Shown here: one piece after another, positions 1 to 8,472 of the stretch
How positions within the stretch are numbered: the first letter of the stretch is position 1
Layout of the letters: the number at the start of each line of letters is the position of its first letter
DNA from: Gemmatimonadota bacterium
GTDB lineage: Bacteria; Gemmatimonadota; Gemmatimonadetes; Gemmatimonadales; GWC2-71-9
DNA length: 64,000 nucleotides
Direction: 5' to 3'
Assembly (NCBI GenBank): GCA_016713785.1
Contig: JADJOM010000001.1
Span: 558,001 to 622,000, forward strand
Translations under genes and position numbers: made by a program
The notes under the pieces: generated by a model
Database searches by the model: none
What the model saw: the letters and a program-made list of their open reading frames with translations, nothing else
Told to the model about the DNA's origin: nothing

Positions 1-713
1 ACCAGCAGCACGATCGCGACCTTCACGTACACGATGATGTTGTTGAACTTGGCCGACTCCTTGATGCCCACCACCAGCAGCGCGGTGATCAGCAGGATCA
101 GCACCATCGCCGGCACGTTGAGGATGCCGTTGACCAGGGTGTAGCCCTGCGCCACGCAGTCGGCCACCGGGATCGCGGTGCGGGTCACCGCGTTCACCGC
201 CACGGCCCCGGTCGACGCATCGGTGCAGATCTGCGCCGGCACCAGGGTGTGGGTCCCGACCACGCTGAACGGCGCGCCGGTGAGCGCCGGCGGCAGCCGG
301 ATGCCCAGCTCCGCCATGAACGCGGTGAAGTACCCCGACCACCCCACCGCGACCGTCGAGGCGGCGAACAGGTACTCGAGGATCAGGTCCCAGCCGATGA
401 TCCACGCCACCAGCTCGCCCAGCGTGGCGTAGCCGTAGGTGTAGGCGCTGCCCGCGATCGGGATCATCGAGGCGAACTCGGCGTAGCACAGCCCCGCGAA
501 CAGGCAGCCGAGGCCGGCCAGCACGAACGACAGCACGATCGCCGGGCCCGCGTACTGCGCGGCGGCCGTGCCCGTCAGGACGAAGATGCCCGCGCCGATG
601 ATCGCGCCGATGCCGAGCAGGACCAGGTTCGAGGCGGTGAGGGCCCGCTTGAGCCCGCCTTCGCCTTCCTCCGGCATCAGCTCGGAGAGGGACTTGGTGC
701 GGAACAGGGACAT
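1..713 (-). CDS. APC-family amino acid permease, 3' end cut by window edge
   Basis: About 237 N-terminal residues of a multi-pass inner-membrane amino acid transporter of the APC superfamily, closest in look to cationic amino acid transporters (CAT/YfnA type). The start reads MSLFRTKSLSEL, followed by a soluble leader and then TM1 with GIGAIIGAGIFVLTG, the unwound substrate-binding helix typical of the superfamily. AEFASMIPIAGSAYTYGYAT follows in the TM2-TM3 region. A periplasmic loop near residues 130-175 contains two cysteines (QICTD and ADCVAQ). The ATG at 713 is chosen because the conserved cytosolic leader begins there. The C-terminal half lies outside the window, so substrate and intactness cannot be judged. 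Confidence 0.85.
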   Translation of the reverse strand, partial: MSLFRTKSLSELMPEEGEGGLKRALTASNLVLLGIGAIIGAGIFVLTGTAAAQYAGPAIVLSFVLAGLGCLFAGLCYAEFASMIPIAGSAYTYGYATLGELVAWIIGWDLILEYLFAASTVAVGWSGYFTAFMAELGIRLPPALTGAPFSVVGTHTLVPAQICTDASTGAVAVNAVTRTAIPVADCVAQGYTLVNGILNVPAMVLILLITALLVVGIKESAKFNNIIVYVKVAIVLL

Positions 714-798
714 GAACGGCTCCCGGGGGAGAGAGACTGTGAGGGAATGACGACCGGCGCTTCAGGGACAGTCGATCCTGCGTGCGACACACAAGGGC

Positions 799-825
799 CC
801 GGCGCGGCCACGGGGGCCGCGCCGG
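799..825 (-). terminator. Hairpin downstream of guaB
   Basis: A perfect 11-bp stem (arms 799-809 and 815-825) with a 5-base loop begins about 20 bases beyond the guaB stop. On the minus strand it is followed by CCTTGTGTGT rather than a clean T-run. It is a plausible but weak intrinsic terminator between guaB and the downstream permease. Confidence 0.5.
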
Positions 826-843
826 CGGGGAACCTGCCCGGGC

Positions 844-2301
844 CTAGACGTTGTAGTTCGGCGCTTCCCGGGTGATGGTGACGTCGTGCGGGTGCGACTC
901 GCGCAGGCCGGCGCTGGTGATCTGCACCATCTCCACTTCCTGCCGCAGCTGGTCCACGGTGGCCACGCCGCAGTACCCCATCCCGCTCCGCAGCCCGCCC
1001 ACCATCTGGAACAGCACGTCACCGACCGGCCCCTTGTAGGGGACGCGCCCCTCGATCCCCTCCGGCACCATCTTGGAGGTGGAGAGCTCCCCCTCCTGGA
1101 AGTACCGGTCGGCGGAGCCTTCCTGCATCGCGGCCAGGCTGCCCATCCCGCGGATGGACTTGAACCGGCGCCCCTCGGCCAGGATCGACTCGCCCGGGCT
1201 CTCGTCGGTGCCCGCCAGCATCGAGCCCATCATCACCGAGCTGGCGCCGGAGGCCAGCGCCTTCACCACGTCGCCGGAGTACTTGATCCCGCCGTCGGCG
1301 ATGATCGGGATGTCGCCGCCCCCGCGCACCGCGTCCATGATGGCCGTGACCTGCGGCACCCCCACGCCCGTGACCACCCGGGTGGTGCAGATGCTGCCCG
1401 GCCCCACGCCCACCTTCACCGCGTCGACCCCGATCCGCACCAGCTCCCGGGTGCCGGCCTCGGTGGCCACGTTGCCCGCCACCAGCTGCACGTCGGGGAA
1501 GGCGTCGCGCAGCAGCTTGACCGTCTGCAGCACGCCGTCGCTGTGCCCATGCGCCGAGTCGATGATCAGGGCGTCGGCCCCGGCGTCGATCAGGGCGCGG
1601 GCCCGCGTCTTTGCCTCGGACGTCCCGCCCACGGCCGCCGCCACCCGCAGCCGGCCGTGCTGGTCCTTGTTGGCGTCGGGGTACTGCTTGCGCTTGAAGA
1701 TGTCCTTGACCGTGATCAGGCCCTTGAGCCGGCCCTCGGCGTCGACCACCGGCAGCTTCTCGATCCGGTGCCGCGCCAGGATCCGCTCCGCCTCGTCGAG
1801 GCCGGTGCCCACCGGCGCCGTCACCAGCCGCTCCTTGGTCATCACTTCGCGGATCGGCTGCTCGAGGTTTCGCTCGAACTGGAGGTCGCGGTTGGTGATG
1901 ATCCCCACCAGCATCCCCGCCGCGTCCACGATCGGAACGCCGGAGATCCGGAACCGCGCCATCACCGTGGCCGCCTCCCGCAGCGGGCGGTCGGGCGACA
2001 GGGTGATCGGGTCGCGGATCATCCCGCTCTCGCTGCGCTTGACCCGGTCCACCTCGGCCGCCTGCTTCTCGACCGACATGTTCTTGTGGATCACCCCGAT
2101 CCCGCCCGCGCGGGCCATCGCGATGGCCATCGCGGCCTCGGTCACCGTGTCCATCGCGGCGGACACCAGCGGGATGTTGAGCGGGATGGCGCGGGTCAGC
2201 CGGCTCTGGACGCTGACCTGGCGGGGATGCACGGTGGAGTGGCGCGGGACGAGCAGGACATCGTCGAAGGTGAGCGCCAGGCCGGGACGGATGGCGCTCA
2301 T
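844..2301 (-). CDS. guaB: IMP dehydrogenase (GuaB)
   Basis: Oxidises IMP to XMP with NAD+, the committed step of GMP synthesis, in the cytosol. The 485-residue length is standard. The N-terminal barrel segment LTFDDVLLVPRHS is followed by two CBS domains (roughly residues 95-205). The catalytic loop GVGPGSICTTR carries the nucleophilic cysteine, and the flap region shows GMGSLAAMQEGSADRYFQ and EGIEGRVPYKG. All key segments are present. The ATG at 2301 gives the canonical MSAIRPGLALTFDD start. The upstream gap (2302-2380) contains an AT-richer patch that could hold the promoter. It is flanked on both sides by APC permeases, with no sign of guaA. Confidence 0.97.
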   Translation of the reverse strand: MSAIRPGLALTFDDVLLVPRHSTVHPRQVSVQSRLTRAIPLNIPLVSAAMDTVTEAAMAIAMARAGGIGVIHKNMSVEKQAAEVDRVKRSESGMIRDPITLSPDRPLREAATVMARFRISGVPIVDAAGMLVGIITNRDLQFERNLEQPIREVMTKERLVTAPVGTGLDEAERILARHRIEKLPVVDAEGRLKGLITVKDIFKRKQYPDANKDQHGRLRVAAAVGGTSEAKTRARALIDAGADALIIDSAHGHSDGVLQTVKLLRDAFPDVQLVAGNVATEAGTRELVRIGVDAVKVGVGPGSICTTRVVTGVGVPQVTAIMDAVRGGGDIPIIADGGIKYSGDVVKALASGASSVMMGSMLAGTDESPGESILAEGRRFKSIRGMGSLAAMQEGSADRYFQEGELSTSKMVPEGIEGRVPYKGPVGDVLFQMVGGLRSGMGYCGVATVDQLRQEVEMVQITSAGLRESHPHDVTITREAPNYNV

Positions 2302-2380
2302 GCGGCGACCACTCGGAATGTGTTCGGGTGTTCCATCCTTAAAGTTACGGCGCCGAGCGGAGGGGGCGCAAGGTGACCCG

Positions 2381-3844
2381 TCAGCCGCTCCGGTCCCGGC
2401 GCCACAGGAAATAAATGGGGACGCCGAGCGCCACGATGAGCAGCCCCGGCCAGGTGTACAGCGGCTTCTTGAAGAGGAGGATCACCATCAGCGCCGCCAC
2501 CGCCACCATGTACAGCGCCGGCCCCACCGGGTAGGCGAACGCCTTGACCGGGCGGGGCAGCTCCGGGCGGGTGGCCCGCAGGCGGAACAGCGCCAGCACC
2601 GTGAAGAAGTAGAACAGCAGCGAGGCGAAGATCACGTAGTCGAGCAGGTTGCCGTAGCTCCCGCTCAGGCAGAGCACCATGGCCCAGCCCGCCTGCGTCA
2701 CCAGGCCGAAGACCGGCGTCTTGTACTCCGGGTGCAGCGCGCCCGCCTTCGCAAAGAAGAGCCCGTCGCGGGCCATCGCGTAGTACACCCGCGGCCCGGC
2801 CAGGGTGAGCCCGTTCACGCAGCCGAACGTGGAGAGCATGATCGCCACGGCCATGAGCAGCCCGCCGGTGGGGCCGAACATCACCTCCGCGGCGGCGACC
2901 CCCACCCGGTCCTGCGCCGCGTACTGGATGCCCCGCGCCGTGGCGTCGGCCCCGGCGGGGTCACCGCCGAACGGGAGCAGGTGCAGGTACGCCACGTTGG
3001 CCAGCAGGTAGATGGTGCACACCAGCGCGGTGCCCACCCCGAGCGCCAGCGGCAGGTTGCGCTTCGGGTCGCGCACCTCCGCGGCGGCGAAGGTCACGTT
3101 GTTCCAGGCGTCGGCGGAGAAGAGGCTCCCCACCATGGCCGCGCCGAAGACCGGGATGAGCGCCAGCGACCAGTCGCCCGTGCCCCAGAAGCCCGCGGCG
3201 TTGCCGGCCCACTCGACCGAGCCGTGCCGGAGCCCGAGCCCGCACACGATCAGCACGGCGAACGCCGCCACCTTGGCCACGGCGAACACCGTCTGCACCC
3301 GCGCGCCGAGGGTCACGCCGAAGACGTTCACCAGGGTCAGCGCCGCCACCACCGCAAGCGCCACCAGCCGCTGCCAGGAGAGCCCGAGCTCGATGCTGCC
3401 CCCCGGCATCGGCAGGTGCCCGAGCGAGAGGAAGACGTCCGGGGTCACCCCGGGAAAGAGCACCCCCAGGAACTTGCCGAACGCCACCGCCACCGCGGCG
3501 ATGGTGCCGGTCTGGATCACCGCGAAGAGCGTCCACCCGAACAGGAACCCGACCAGCGGCGACAGCCCGTCACGCAGGAAGACGTACTGCCCCCCCGCCG
3601 TGGGCATCATGGCCGCGAGCTCGGCGTAGGCCAGCGCCCCCATCACCGTCATCAGGCCGGTGACCAGCCAGATCACCAGCAGGGCGCCCGGGCCCCAGGC
3701 GTTGACCTGGCGGCCGATGTCGGCGGAGACGATGAAGATCCCGGAGCCGATCATCGTCCCGACCACCATGCTGATGGCGGCGAGGGGACCGATCCCGGAG
3801 ATGAACGAGGGTGAGGCGGAGGAGGATGCCGTCGGAGGGGTCAC
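2381..3844 (-). CDS. APC-family amino acid permease
   Basis: A complete 487-residue, roughly 12-TM amino acid transporter of the LAT/SteT-like branch of the APC superfamily. TM1 reads AISMVVGTMIGSGIFIVSAD, with the GSGIF substrate-binding break, and AYAELAAMMPTAGGQYVFLR marks TM2-TM3. Substrate cannot be read from sequence; exchange of neutral amino acids is typical of relatives. The start is a GTG at 3844 that shares bases with the stop of the upstream small gene (GTGA overlap), so the two are translationally coupled. This is one of three APC permeases in the window, the others being at 1-713 and 32854-34178. Confidence 0.9.
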   Translation of the reverse strand: MTPPTASSSASPSFISGIGPLAAISMVVGTMIGSGIFIVSADIGRQVNAWGPGALLVIWLVTGLMTVMGALAYAELAAMMPTAGGQYVFLRDGLSPLVGFLFGWTLFAVIQTGTIAAVAVAFGKFLGVLFPGVTPDVFLSLGHLPMPGGSIELGLSWQRLVALAVVAALTLVNVFGVTLGARVQTVFAVAKVAAFAVLIVCGLGLRHGSVEWAGNAAGFWGTGDWSLALIPVFGAAMVGSLFSADAWNNVTFAAAEVRDPKRNLPLALGVGTALVCTIYLLANVAYLHLLPFGGDPAGADATARGIQYAAQDRVGVAAAEVMFGPTGGLLMAVAIMLSTFGCVNGLTLAGPRVYYAMARDGLFFAKAGALHPEYKTPVFGLVTQAGWAMVLCLSGSYGNLLDYVIFASLLFYFFTVLALFRLRATRPELPRPVKAFAYPVGPALYMVAVAALMVILLFKKPLYTWPGLLIVALGVPIYFLWRRDRSG

Positions 3845-4185
3845 GGGCCGTCAGCCTTGGGGGGAGGGGAAGGGGGGGCCGGAGCGGTGGAGGCGACCTT
3901 CACGGCCTCGTCCACCACCGCCTGCCCCGCCGCCGCCAGGCCCTTCATCAGCCGGCCGGCGCTGTCCATGACGGACGCCGTCCCGCTGATGGCCTGCACC
4001 GGCAGCTTGGCCGCGCGCATGGTGTCCTCGACCGTCTCGGTGATCCGGGCCAGCAGGCCGCTCGGCGCCGCCCGCTCGGCGTACTTGCTCTCGAGAAACT
4101 CGACGTAATCCAGGATCTGGTAGGCCCGCTCGTCGGGCAGCGACTCGAGCCGCCGGAGGATGCGCTGCCGCAGGAGGTCGTTCAT
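3841..4185 (-). CDS. Small DUF2281-like protein
   Basis: A 114-residue soluble protein. The first 40 residues, RILRRLESLPDERAYQILDY then VEFLESKYAER, resemble DUF2281-type helical domains, which are often found in antitoxin-like or regulatory proteins. The middle is amphipathic and helical, with TETVEDTMRAAKLPVQ. The tail is Ala/Pro-rich. No toxin partner is adjacent; the coupled downstream gene is a permease, so an accessory role for the transporter is possible but unproven. Family assignment is by pattern only. Confidence 0.6.
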   Translation of the reverse strand: MNDLLRQRILRRLESLPDERAYQILDYVEFLESKYAERAAPSGLLARITETVEDTMRAAKLPVQAISGTASVMDSAGRLMKGLAAAGQAVVDEAVKVASTAPAPPSPPPKADGP

Positions 4186-4206
4186 GGGGCGCCCCGCCTT
4201 CCGTCC

Positions 4207-5193
4207 TCAGTTGGCCACGCCGGCCATCACCTGGACCAGGTCGAGCACCGGCGTGGGCAGGTACTTGGTGGCCGCGGCGCGGATGGTGCCCCGGAGGGTG
4301 AGCTCCTTGAGGGCGGGCACCGCCTCGAAGCGGGCGACCTGGCTGGACGGCACTACGACGTAGACGAAGCCGGGTTCCGGCAGGGGGCCCCGGGTGAGCA
4401 GGTACGACTGGCCCAGGGGGATCTCGGGGCGCAGCTCGTCGGCCTTCTGCACCGCCACGAACTGCACCCGCCACTCCACCACCTGCCCCACGTACCGCGA
4501 GGGATTGGCCCGCACCTCGGCCACGCTCACCCCGCGCAGCACCCCGCTGTCCCCGGTCTGCACCAGGCTGTCCGGCACCCAGACCTCGAGCTGCAGGCGG
4601 GTCCAGCCGGCCGAGCGGGCGATCACCCGGGCGGGGACGCCGGAATCCACCGAACCCACCACTGCACCCCCCGCGGCCACCGCGAGCGGCGCCTTCCGGG
4701 CCAGCACCCCGCGGTCAGGGCCGGCGGGTGGGGCGGCGGCCTGGCTTCCCGCCGCCGGGAGCGCCTTCTGCTCGATCCACGCGGTGCGCCGCACCCGGGT
4801 CCAGGTGCCGCGGGTGTCGACCTTCACGAACCCGACCCCGCTGCTCACCCGCGCGACGATGCTCCCCTCCGGCGTGAGGCGGAGCTGCTCGCCCCCCCGC
4901 CGGTTCACCACCCGGTCGAAGCCGTCGCGCGTGAACGGGCCGAGGGCGGCGGTGGGGAGCCACCCCTCGAAGGCCACCTCCACCGCGGCGCCGGAGGTCC
5001 GGCCGGGGCGGACCTCCGCCCCCGACAGCAGGGTACCGAGCACCGCCCCGCGCGGCGCCTTGGTGAAGCGGGCCTCGGCGGTGAGCGTGACGGCGGACTG
5101 GCCGGCACCGGGGGTGACGACGAAGACCAGGGCGGCCACCAGCAAGGCTGGTAGGCGGCACCCTCGGGAAGTAGATTCTTGCGCGGCTCGCAC
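4207..5193 (-). CDS. Secreted SH3-like domain protein, unknown function
   Basis: A 328-residue exported protein. The GTG start at 5193 is followed by a basic stretch and a hydrophobic signal peptide ending near GAGQS. Two SH3-like segments are visible: residues about 35-140 (FTKAPRGAVLGTLLSGAEV, GWLPTAALGPF) and about 165-225 (APLAVAAGGAVVGSVDSGVP, GWTRLQLEVWVPDSLV). The C-terminal 100 residues hold an OB-like segment (VAEVRANPSRYVGQVVEWRV) and end in a small domain. Bacterial SH3 domains often bind cell-wall or envelope ligands, but no catalytic domain is attached here. It is divergently arranged with gpmI, with only 29 bp between them. Confidence 0.7.
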   Translation of the reverse strand: MRAAQESTSRGCRLPALLVAALVFVVTPGAGQSAVTLTAEARFTKAPRGAVLGTLLSGAEVRPGRTSGAAVEVAFEGWLPTAALGPFTRDGFDRVVNRRGGEQLRLTPEGSIVARVSSGVGFVKVDTRGTWTRVRRTAWIEQKALPAAGSQAAAPPAGPDRGVLARKAPLAVAAGGAVVGSVDSGVPARVIARSAGWTRLQLEVWVPDSLVQTGDSGVLRGVSVAEVRANPSRYVGQVVEWRVQFVAVQKADELRPEIPLGQSYLLTRGPLPEPGFVYVVVPSSQVARFEAVPALKELTLRGTIRAAATKYLPTPVLDLVQVMAGVAN

Positions 5194-5222
5194 GCTTTCG
5201 ATTGTAGAGACGCCGGAGAGTC

Positions 5223-6764
5223 ATGTCAAACACGCGCGGTCCCGTGGCGCTCATTGTGCTGGACGGCTGGGGGTATCGCGAGGCCCGCGAGGGCAACGCG
5301 ATCGAACTGGCCCGGACGCCGGTGTGGCACGGCCTGTGGGAGAGCCAGCCGCGCACCCTGCTCGAGGCGAGCGGGCTCGCCGTCGGCCTCCCCGAGGGGC
5401 AGATGGGGAACTCCGAGGTCGGCCACCTGAACCTGGGCGCCGGCCGCGTGGTGCCCCAGGACCTGGTCCGGATCTCCCAGAGCATCCAGCGGGGCGACTT
5501 CTTCCGCCTCGAGCCGCTCGCCCACCTCTGCGCCGTCCTCAAGCACACCGGCGGCACCCTGCACCTGGTGGGCCTGCTCGGGCCCGGCGGCGTGCACGCC
5601 ATCGACCAGCACCTGCTGGCCTGCCTCGAGCTCGGGATGCGCCACGAGGTGCCCCGCATCGCGGTGCACGGCTTCCTCGACGGCCGCGACACGCTGCCCA
5701 CCATCGGCGCGCAGGTCGTGGGCCAGCTCACCCGGGACATCGCCCGGATCGCGCCGGGCCGGGCCCGCATCGCGAGCCTGGTGGGACGCTACTTCGGCAT
5801 GGATCGCGACCGCCGCTGGGAGCGCACCCGGCTGGCCTACGACGCCATGGTGCGCGGCGTGGGGCTCGCGGCCACCGACCCGGTGGCGGCGGTGGAGGCC
5901 GCGCTGGCCCGGGGTGAGACCGACGAGTTCGTCAAGCCGATCGTGCTCACCGAGGGCGGCGCGCCGGTGGCGCCGCTGCGCGACGGCGACGGGGTCTTCT
6001 GCTTCAACTACCGCAGCGACCGGATGCGCCAGATCGTGCGGGCGCTGATGATCCCCGGGTTCGACGGGTTCAACGTGGACGACCGCCCGCGGCTGCGCAT
6101 GGTCACGATGACCCAGTACGACCGCACCTTCCCGGTGCCGCAGGCCTTCCCGCCCTTCAGCATGGCCCGGATCGTGGCCGAGGTGCTCGCCGACCAGGGC
6201 CGCACCCAGCTGCGCACCGCCGAGACCGAGAAGTACCCGCATGTCACCTACTTCTTCAACGGCGGCTACGAGCCCCCGTACCCGGGCGAGGAGCGGGCGC
6301 TGGTGCCGTCGCAGAAGGTGGCCACCTACGACCTGGCCCCGGAGATGAGCGCGGCGGGGATCACCGACACGCTCATCGGGGCGCTGCGCCGGAAGAGCCA
6401 CGACTTCATGCTCTGCAACTTCGCCAATGCCGACATGGTGGGGCACACCGGCGTGCTGCCTGCCGTGCTGCGGGCGGTGGAGACGGTGGACGAATGCCTG
6501 GGGCGCATCCTGGCCGCCGCCGAGGCCTCGGGCGCCACGGTGCTGGTCACCGCCGACCACGGCAACTGCGAGATGATGATCGACCCGGCCACCGGCGGCC
6601 CGCACACCGCGCACACCACCAACCCGGTGCCGCTGGTGGCGGTGCGGGCCGGCGGGCCGCTCCGCGCGGGCGGCGCACTCTGCGACGTCGGGCCCACGGT
6701 GCTCCGCCTCCTCGGCATCGAACCGCCGCCGGAGATGACCGGCCGCGACCTGCGCGGCGCGTAG
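5223..6764 (+). CDS. gpmI: 2,3-bisphosphoglycerate-independent phosphoglycerate mutase
   Basis: Interconverts 3- and 2-phosphoglycerate in glycolysis/gluconeogenesis using two Mn2+ ions. The 513-residue length is normal for the family. Residues 8-17 read VALIVLDGWG. The phosphoserine segment is PEGQMGNSEVGHLNLGAGR. The second metal cluster shows NFANADMVGHTG and VTADHGNCEMM, and the product-site loop is TAHTTNPVPL. All metal ligands appear intact. The ATG at 5223 follows GGAGAG with good spacing. A TTGCGC hexamer and TGTAGA, 18 bp apart, sit upstream and overlap the start of the divergent gene; this is a tentative promoter. Confidence 0.97.
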   Translation: MSNTRGPVALIVLDGWGYREAREGNAIELARTPVWHGLWESQPRTLLEASGLAVGLPEGQMGNSEVGHLNLGAGRVVPQDLVRISQSIQRGDFFRLEPLAHLCAVLKHTGGTLHLVGLLGPGGVHAIDQHLLACLELGMRHEVPRIAVHGFLDGRDTLPTIGAQVVGQLTRDIARIAPGRARIASLVGRYFGMDRDRRWERTRLAYDAMVRGVGLAATDPVAAVEAALARGETDEFVKPIVLTEGGAPVAPLRDGDGVFCFNYRSDRMRQIVRALMIPGFDGFNVDDRPRLRMVTMTQYDRTFPVPQAFPPFSMARIVAEVLADQGRTQLRTAETEKYPHVTYFFNGGYEPPYPGEERALVPSQKVATYDLAPEMSAAGITDTLIGALRRKSHDFMLCNFANADMVGHTGVLPAVLRAVETVDECLGRILAAAEASGATVLVTADHGNCEMMIDPATGGPHTAHTTNPVPLVAVRAGGPLRAGGALCDVGPTVLRLLGIEPPPEMTGRDLRGA

Positions 6765-6825
6765 CGTCGCGTCCCCGGCGCCTCGGGCCTCCGTACTTCC
6801 TCCCGCCCCCCTTACTATTCCCGCC

Positions 6826-7545
6826 ATGCTCCGCGCCCTCCGCCACGCGATCCTCGCGCTCGCGTTCACCGTGCCCCTCGCCGCCCAGGTCGGGCATCCG
6901 CCCACCTCCTCGCCCTACCGCGACATTACCAAGGGCAAGTCGCTGACGCTGCTCTTCGGCGACATCGGCGGCGACGGCGGCAAGCTCGGCATCGGCCCCC
7001 ACCACGGCCAGTCGTACGGGCTGCGCTTCGACATCCGGATCGGCACCCCCGTCCACTTCACCGTGGCCGTGGCCCGGGCGGAGCTGGAGCGCTTCGTGGT
7101 GAGCGCCGACGACAGCGTGGCCACCCGCAAGCGCGGGCCGGTGGACCAGGGCCTCACCATGATCGAGGCCGGGTTCCAGCTGAATGTCACCGGCAGGAAG
7201 TCGTGGCACCGGCTCGCGCCGTTCATCGGGGTCACCGGCGGCTACGTCGACGGCGAGGACCTGGCGCCCGGCGCGGTCGAGGACTCGAGCGGCTACCGCT
7301 TCGGCAGCAAGCTGTACCTGGCGCCGGCGGTGGGGGTCCGGGTGTTCCTCACCAACAGCCTGCAGCTCCGGCTGGAGGCGCGGCAGCTCTACTGGAAGCT
7401 CGACTACCCGCTCTCCTACACCGACGAGCCGGCCGCCGAGCCCTCCACCGACCCGGACAATCCCAATGCCGTGCTCCCGGGCGGCAAGCGGGACCAGTGG
7501 TCGGGCGGGCGCGAACTGCGGGTCGGGCTCGGCTTCGCGTTCTAG
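6826..7545 (+). CDS. Exported outer-membrane beta-barrel protein
   Basis: A 239-residue protein with a signal peptide (MLRALRHAILALAFTVPLAA, cleaved near AAQ). The remainder is alternating-hydrophobicity beta strands: YGLRFDIRIGTPVHFTVAVA, APFIGVTGGYVDG, LYLAPAVGVRVFLTNSLQLR. It ends ELRVGLGFAF, the terminal phenylalanine expected of a barrel assembly signal. Its size suggests an 8-10 strand barrel of the OmpW/OmpX class. Function is unknown. It lies 60 bp after gpmI; the pyrimidine-rich gap ends in TTACTATTC just before the start and may carry its own promoter. Confidence 0.75.
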   Translation: MLRALRHAILALAFTVPLAAQVGHPPTSSPYRDITKGKSLTLLFGDIGGDGGKLGIGPHHGQSYGLRFDIRIGTPVHFTVAVARAELERFVVSADDSVATRKRGPVDQGLTMIEAGFQLNVTGRKSWHRLAPFIGVTGGYVDGEDLAPGAVEDSSGYRFGSKLYLAPAVGVRVFLTNSLQLRLEARQLYWKLDYPLSYTDEPAAEPSTDPDNPNAVLPGGKRDQWSGGRELRVGLGFAF

Positions 7546-7548
7546 CGC

Positions 7549-7962
7549 ATGGGGCTCACCCTCACCCGCATCCTCGGTTTCCGGGCCACGCACCACTACC
7601 GGCTGCCGGGACGGACGGCGGAGGAGAACCGGGCCCGCTTCGGTGACCTCACCGAACCCCATCCCCACGACTACACCTGCGCCGTCACCGTCGGCGGCGC
7701 CCCCGACCCCGCCAGCGGCATGCTGCTCGACCTCCCCACGCTCGACCGGATCCTCGCGGACGAGGTCGGTGGCCTCGACGGGCGGGACCTCAACGCCGCG
7801 ATTCCCCCCTTCGCCACCTGCGCCGTGCAGCCCACCTGTGAGGCGCTCGCGGCGTGGCTCTTCGCCCGGATCGCGCCGCGGCTCCCCGCCGGCGCGCGGC
7901 TCCACCGGGTGCGCGTGGCGGAAGGCCCCTCGCTCTACGCCGACTGCACCGCGGACGACTGA
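7549..7962 (+). CDS. 6-pyruvoyltetrahydropterin synthase-family protein lacking catalytic residues
   Basis: A 137-residue member of the PTPS/QueD fold family, colinear with eukaryotic-type 6-pyruvoyltetrahydropterin synthase. Zinc-ligand positions look preserved (FRATHHY, then HPHDY). However, the position of the catalytic cysteine (FGKC in the classical enzyme) reads FGDL. The LDHKNL segment, which carries the catalytic aspartate and histidine, reads LDGRDL, so the histidine is lost. The aspartate and the C-terminal acidic segment (VAEGPSLYADC) remain. It starts three bases after the preceding barrel gene. It could be a pseudoenzyme or carry out an altered pterin reaction; no queuosine or folate genes adjoin it. 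Confidence 0.75.
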   Translation: MGLTLTRILGFRATHHYRLPGRTAEENRARFGDLTEPHPHDYTCAVTVGGAPDPASGMLLDLPTLDRILADEVGGLDGRDLNAAIPPFATCAVQPTCEALAAWLFARIAPRLPAGARLHRVRVAEGPSLYADCTADD

Positions 7963-8055
7963 GCCGGCCCGCGCTGTGCGGCATCCGGGGACCCGCCGCG
8001 TCTCCACCCGGACCGTGATGCACCTCCCGCACGACCCTCCGACACGCGTGGCGCG

Positions 8056-8472
8056 ATGACCGACGCCCGGGGCCTTGGCGCCCTGCTCCGCACGGCCCGG
8101 ACGATCGCCGTGGTGGGACTGTCCGCCGACCCGGCCCGCCCGAGCCACGAGGTGGCCGCCTTCCTCCAGGAGTCCGGCTACCGGGTCCTGCCGGTGCGCC
8201 CGGGGGGCGGCACCATCCTGGGCGAGCCGGTGTTCGCCACGCTCGCCGAGGCGGCGGCCGCCGCCGGCCCGCTCGACGTGGTGAACATCTTCCGGCGCTC
8301 CGCGGCAGTGCCGGGCCTGCTGCCGGAGCTGCTGGCGGTCCGGCCCCGGCTGGTGTGGATGCAGGTCGGGGTGTCAGACGTCCCCACCCGGGATGCCCTG
8401 GAGGCGGCGGGCATCGCGGTGGTCATGAACCGCTGCCTGATGGTCGACCTCCCCTCGCTCCTGAGCCACTGA
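8056..8472 (+). CDS. CoA-binding domain protein (YccU type)
   Basis: A 138-residue single-domain Rossmann protein of the CoA_binding_2 family. The N-terminal nucleotide-binding strand-loop reads TIAVVGLSADPARPSHEVAA, followed by GYRVLPVRPGG, DVVNIFRR, LVWMQVGVSD and GIAVVMNRCLMVD, all hallmarks of the family. These proteins bind CoA, sometimes with disulfide formation on a conserved cysteine (here NRC). Their physiological role is not settled. The stop overlaps the next start by one base (TGATG). Confidence 0.85.
   Translation: MTDARGLGALLRTARTIAVVGLSADPARPSHEVAAFLQESGYRVLPVRPGGGTILGEPVFATLAEAAAAAGPLDVVNIFRRSAAVPGLLPELLAVRPRLVWMQVGVSDVPTRDALEAAGIAVVMNRCLMVDLPSLLSH

Noticed and set aside
249..4200. 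Long plus-strand reading frames opposite guaB and the permeases
   Set aside because: They are Arg/His/Pro-rich antisense shadows in high-GC DNA; the minus-strand genes carry complete family motifs.
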